A stretch of 64,000 nucleotides of DNA from Gymnorhina tibicen (taxonomy: Eukaryota > Chordata > Aves > Passeriformes > Artamidae), in the NCBI GenBank assembly GCA_013399875.1, contig VXAZ01000469.1, positions 235,848 through 299,847 of the forward strand. Reading direction: 5' to 3'. The notes beneath the pieces were generated by a model. The model did no database searches. It was not told the origin of the DNA and was given only the letters and a program-made list of their open reading frames with translations. The translations under genes were made by a program, and so were the position numbers. The first letter of the stretch is position 1. Each line of letters starts with the position of its first letter. Positions 59,961-64,000 of this stretch are shown piece by piece.

Positions 59961-61811
59961 ATCTCTAATACAGCAGACCTTTCTATTTAAAAGATAAAAA
60001 GGTGGCGGGGGGGAAGGAAAGAGGCTGCTCTAAGTTATTCACACTCACTCCCTGCTCTGCTCCGGGAGGATTTATACAATGTCTGTAAAACCCCAGAGAG
60101 GTGAGCTGTGGATTAACTCCTCGGTGGGAAGGAATCCCTCCTCTCCAGAGTGACCACGTGCCGCAACGCAAACGGGGCCTCAGTGACTGGAGTTGCTCAT
60201 CTGAGGCAAATTTAGGACTTCCAGCAGCTGAGGGTAATTCCAGAGGCTGGGATGCTCTGTGGGAGGGGACCACGGGATGGGGATCCTGATCCCAGAGTGG
60301 GAATGGGGAGAAGACCTGAGACAGGAGCTTGGTTTGGGGCAAAACAGGGCTGGGCACAGCGGCAGCACACTCCAGTGAGTGCCCAGTTCTGGACACCAGC
60401 TCCTCCTGCCCAGTGCCCATCACGCCACCAAACCCTTCCCTAAAATCCTTTCTCGTTCTTTAATTTTTAACCAGACCATTAAGCACATAAATGACCTGGT
60501 GCACATCCAGTCAGCACTGCAGCAGCACAACACAGCTGCCCAGGAAGCAGCACAGCCCTTTCCCCATCCTCAACCTCGCCATTCTTTAACTATTTTAACA
60601 GCACAGCAGCACCAGGCTCCACTTTTTTCCTTCTTCTCTTCCAGAAAAATGGAAAATGTCCCTCTCTCTCCCAAAACAGCTCCCAGCCTCATGCCCACAG
60701 CAATTCCTTCACTTCGGGGCTGTCTCCAGCCCAGATGGTGGAGGGTCAAGCTCTGACAGCTGGCCTGGCAGCACAGCAGCAGGAATGTCATTATTTTTAA
60801 TTTAATTCTAATCGAGATACGGGAATGAGTGTGCAAAACAACAACTGTTTTCCTCAGTTGGGTTTGATCAGTCTTTACAAGTTCACAGAGGAAACGAGAG
60901 CGAGGTGAAGAGCTGCAGGAACCACCCTCGAGGAGGTGAGACCCGGGGCGATGGCATGGCCACGTCACCTGAATCAGACTGTCACAGGCACCCCTCTCTG
61001 CAGCTTCTAATGCAGGGAAAGCAAGGATGCCCCTTCTCTGAGCAGCATCACTCCTGTGCCCCCCAAATCCCACCCAGCACCGGGAACCCCGAGCCCCCAC
61101 AGCCCGAGGCAGAGCCCGGGTTCCACAGCACATCCCTGTTCTCAAGAGAGGATGGCTCATCCCGGGAGAAGCAAATTGCCAGCAAAACGGCTATCAGCAC
61201 TTTCCTCCCCTCCAGGAAAACTGACTTTAATAATTTGGACAACTTGAAAGGCTCCTGCCACAGGGCAGGAGGTAAATATTCATGAGGAGCACTTCCAGAG
61301 CAGGCACAGCAGGAGTGCTGCCTTCTCTGGGGTTCTCCCCTTCCTTACATCCCTCGCAGAGGCAACCCCTGAAGTTATTCCTGTCGATTTGCTCCATCCA
61401 AAGGTAACGGTCAGTGAATTGGGGGAAAGGCAGGCACAGAGGGCTGTGGCTCTCTGGGTTTATCTCTGTATCACACCAGCTCCCAGAACTGCTCTGCACC
61501 TCCAGCAACCTCAGCGTCCTGCTCCCAAACCTTCTCTGCCTTATCTCAGCCTCCCCTTGCTCCGGGGATTTGCAGGGGATCCCTCAAAGGCACAGCTTTG
61601 CCCTGGGGAAACGCCTACAGTGCTCGGTGCCAAAGGAAGGTGGGAGCACGCATGCCCCTGGGGCTGCAGGAAAGGACAAAAAAAATCCAAGGGAGAAAGG
61701 AGGAAGGAAAAGAAATTCATGTCTGAAAAGGAGAGCCAGGCTCCAACATCTGCTGCTGCCTGTCCAAACCCAGCAGCGGGGAGAGCAGCCCAAAACTGCT
61801 CCGAGCCGTAC

Positions 61812-61928
61812 CTGTGTCCTCATGATGGTTTTGATGGCAGCTTCGAACTCCTCGGAGTTGTTGTAGTCAACAGTCCACACATGGGGCTTCCCGATGAAGT
61901 CTTCAGCATATGGGTGTTGGGAGGACAC
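61812..61928 (-). CDS. MGAT5B: MGAT5B coding exon (second of five), catalytic domain
   Basis: This 117-nt exon is phase 0 at both ends and encodes 39 residues starting VSSQHPYAEDFIGKPHVWTV and ending AIKTIMRTQ. The SQHPYAE, IGKPHVWTVD and EEFEAAIK blocks are characteristic of MGAT5/MGAT5B and lie in the C-terminal part of the GT-B catalytic fold. Splice sites are clear: acceptor GTGTTTCAG|GTG at 61929-61930 and donor CAG|GTACGG at 61811-61810. It joins in frame to TSRE of the upstream exon, giving TSREVSSQHPY, and to VDPYLPYEY downstream. No frameshift or stop is present. Confidence 0.95.
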
Positions 61929-63368
61929 CTGAAACACAGCGGTGCCAGCTGGATTTTGCAGTCCCTGCTGGAATGCTCACAGCTGGATGGCAGAGAGGAG
62001 CAGCAGCCTCACAGACACGGTGGGGTTGGACCCACTGCGATGGGGAGTGCTGGGAAAAGGTTTCCTCCGCACCCAGCTGCTCCCCAGCCTCAGGATGGTG
62101 TGCTGAAATTCCCACTGCGTTGGGATGCCCCATTCCCAGCAACGCTGAATTCCTTTTGCAGCCTGGAACATCTCCATCTCTGTACCACGGGCACAATTTA
62201 ACCTTGACCTGAGCCATTCTGTGGGGCTGGATGGTAAAAAACTCACCAAAGCACAAAAAGTGTGCGAAGGCACCAGATCTCCCAGGTTTGCCAGCTCTAG
62301 GAACAAGGCAGGGAGAAAATTCATTGCCACTGAAGGCTGGGGAAGTCTGGCACTGGGAGAAGGCAGCGCTGGAAGCTGCATCCCCCTGATGCCACAGGCA
62401 GCCCCCACACTGGTACTCCACAGGTACTGACATCCTTGCTTTTCCCTGGGCTACCCACCCAGGTGATTTTTGGGGATCTACCTCCTTTGCTTAGACCCTT
62501 ATCTGCCTTTTTAGCCCTGATGTCCTCTGGGAAGGGAAGAGAGAGGATGCCGAGCAGAGGAGGTGTTTTGGGGGCACCACAAAACATCGCAGAGGGGCCC
62601 GAACCCCTGCCAGCTGGAGGAGAAGAGCTGTGTGTTTTATCCTCCTCGTTGCTGTCCTTCCTCATCTCTTTCCCGGCAGATTGATCACCTCTCTCGCCTC
62701 CGGCACATGAACGCCCTGAGGCATCTCACAGCCCTCGCCCCGGCTGCCAGCCGGGCTCCAGGCTGAAGTTCAGCCACAGCCCCAGCCGAAGGGGTGTTAA
62801 CACCTAACTCGGGGGGTGCATGGGGCACACAGGGAGGGCAGGACAGCCCAGCCCAGCTGCTCAGTCCCCCAGCTCGCTCCCTGCTCGGCGAGGGGGCCTT
62901 GCACCGCATTATCCACTTTATTAATAATAAAAGAGGCAATTTTCTCAAGCCTTTAACTTTTAAAGAGTTCCTGCTCTACTTAGATTGAATTCCCAGCGAT
63001 GAGAAAGCCTGGGGGGGGTTTCATAGCCCTGCCCCACTGTGCAGGTCCCGGTGTCCCACTGGGTGGACAAAGGGTTGAGCAGGGGAGCATCGCCCCGGGT
63101 CCAGAGCAGGGTGTGGGAGGGGGTGGATTTGGGCTGGTGGGGAGGGAGTTGGGGGTCTGCAGAAGGCTCCTGCACCACCTTCTCCTTGGAAACCCCACAC
63201 CCGCAGCAGAGCCCCTTGCATCCAAGCGAATCCCCCGACTGCAGATATCCACAGAGGAAACCTCGCGTTAAAAATAAGTAACCTCGGCGTGGCAGCTGCT
63301 CTTCCCCAGGCCGGCCCGAGCCCTGGTGCAAAGGGGGTGGCTCCGTGCAGCCCCCCCAGCTCACTTGC
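61929..63368 (-). other. MGAT5B: MGAT5B intron, 1.44 kb, GC-AG type
   Basis: The intron begins GCAAGT at 63368-63363 and ends TTTCAG at 61930-61929. A small AT-rich patch lies at 62905-62990, containing TTAATAATAAAAG. No repeat or second gene was recognised inside it. Confidence 0.7.
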
Positions 63369-63515
63369 CTCTCTGGACGTGGGCTTCCCGCGGAAGAACT
63401 CGTGGTTGAGGGAGCTGTGGGGGGGGTTGAACCGCGCCTGCAGGAAAACGCAGCCGTTGGCGATGGCCTCCAGCGGGGCCGGGCCCTCGTAGGGGAACCC
63501 AAAGCCAATGAAGAG
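63369..63515 (-). CDS. MGAT5B: MGAT5B coding exon (first of five in window), GT-B nucleotide-sugar region
   Basis: This 147-nt, phase-0 exon encodes 49 residues of a GT18-family beta-1,6-N-acetylglucosaminyltransferase, a Golgi type II membrane enzyme that uses UDP-GlcNAc to add beta1,6-linked GlcNAc to N-glycans and O-mannosyl glycans. It contains GFPYEGPAPLEAIANG, the hallmark of the C-terminal Rossmann lobe of MGAT5/MGAT5B, followed by FNPPHSSLNHEFF and ends in GKPTSRE. The acceptor is TTTCTGCCTTGCAG|CTC at 63516-63517. At the 3' end the frame-preserving donor reads GAG|GCAAGT, a GC donor. A GT lies four bases further on but would break the frame into the next exon. The symbol rests on remembered family sequence and on the downstream exons, which favour MGAT5B over MGAT5. 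Confidence 0.93.
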
Positions 63516-64000
63516 CTGCAAGGCAGAAACCCAGTGCTGGTGAGTGATTTTCCCCACAGGGAAACCTCCCAGACAACCCGCCGGCATCCCCTCTCTGCTG
63601 CTCTGCTCCCGCACGCCGAGCCTCTAATGGGGCTCAACAAACCCCAAATTCCCCCCAGTTCCACGGATCGCAGCCCGCTTTGCACGGCCGTGGGGTGTCC
63701 AGGAGCTGCAAGTTCCCCCCTGGTGCTTACAACCATCAACTCTGGCCCTGGAAGGAGCAGCATTGCTTTGCCAAAGCTGTTTGGGCTGGTAAATCAGGAA
63801 TATTTCCCCTAGGCAGCAGCTGAAGGCAGCAGGGATGTGTCCACACCCACACACTCCAAGAATCCCGTTTATTTTTATCACAGCTATAAGGTGGGGAAAA
63901 AAAAAAACAACCCACCCCACTTAGCAATAAATGAATTAAAGAGGAAATTCGTGCTCTGCCTGTGGACAGTGTGCAAAGGAGAAACTCATCGGGCAGATCT
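63516..64000 (-). other. MGAT5B: MGAT5B intron upstream of the first visible exon (partial)
   Basis: The polypyrimidine tract and AG lie directly next to the exon at 63516. I see no other exon up to the window edge. An A-run of about 11 bases occurs at 63898-63908. The remaining MGAT5B exons must lie beyond 64000. Confidence 0.6.

Larger units (their letters stand above)
55662..61811 (-). other. MGAT5B: MGAT5B intron, 6.15 kb
   Basis: This is the largest intron in the window. It holds a GAG triplet run (57878-57902), AT-rich islands at about 58180-58500 and 59330-59960, and a decamer repeat of the aggagcaggc type near 56680-56700. I found no recognisable CR1 and no additional exon. Confidence 0.7.

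Noticed and set aside
63363..63366. GT donor four bases inside the intron (GCAA|GTGAGC)
   Set aside because: It would add four bases and shift the frame relative to the strongly conserved next exon.
62960..63763. 267-codon minus-strand frame overlapping the first MGAT5B exon
   Set aside because: It is a different frame from the conserved GFPYEGPAPLEAIANG frame and is a shadow of the GC-rich exon.
1..64000. tRNA, rRNA, snoRNA, CRISPR array or prokaryotic operon
   Set aside because: No cloverleaf, conserved rRNA core, box C/D or H/ACA pattern with a recognisable guide, or spaced direct-repeat array was seen.

Overview
The window is nuclear DNA from a bird, probably a passerine or other neognath. 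The evidence is many 5'-truncated CR1 retrotransposon copies in both orientations (with the avian 3' end of the 'ccattctatgattctatga' type), a solo LTR resembling avian class III (ERVL-type) LTRs, GC-rich sequence typical of a microchromosome, and one intron-split vertebrate gene. It contains no operons, bacterial genes, phage or CRISPR arrays.

The only protein-coding gene I can support is the 3' part of MGAT5B on the minus strand. MGAT5B encodes alpha-1,6-mannosylglycoprotein 6-beta-N-acetylglucosaminyltransferase B (GnT-Vb/GnT-IX), a Golgi glycosyltransferase. Five coding exons join in frame: 63515-63369, 61928-61812, 55661-55587, 55165-54891 and 53796-53598 (stop codon at 53600-53598). Together they give the last 270 residues; the 5' exons lie beyond base 64000. 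Intron phases are 0, 0, 0 and 2. The first intron appears to use a GC-AG donor (AG|GCAAGT); the other three are GT-AG. A short AU-rich 3'UTR with an ATTAAA signal is proposed down to about 53190.

Bases 1 to about 53190 lie downstream of MGAT5B and contain no exon chain I can support. In mammals SEC14L1 is the next gene on this side, so this looks like the MGAT5B-SEC14L1 intergenic interval; that is inference from known synteny. The interval holds CR1 fragments (near 0.3, 1.75, 3.5, 7.3, 13.9-14.3, 16, 20.7, 25, 26.7, 32.9, 35.5, 39.8 and 47.8 kb), a solo LTR at 37.9-38.3 kb, an LTR-like insertion that splits a CR1 at 16.1-16.8 kb, a 10-copy 31-bp minisatellite at 42 kb, a 45-bp minisatellite at 11.7 kb, an AAT-rich microsatellite at 7 kb, and a 105-base assembly gap inside a GGGAT-type pentamer array beside a CpG-dense block at 23.6-24.4 kb. 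Several AT-rich islands (for example 5.57-5.69, 6.29-6.66, 21.0-21.65, 22.4-22.75, 30.5-31.25 kb) stand out from the GC-rich background and are candidate conserved non-coding elements.

Most long open frames in the window are by-products of GC-rich, CpG-rich or tandemly repeated DNA. I found no convincing new biological system. The most useful observations are the GC-AG intron in MGAT5B, the nested and tandemly duplicated retroelements, the minisatellites that imitate protein repeats, and the regulatory-looking AT-rich islands.
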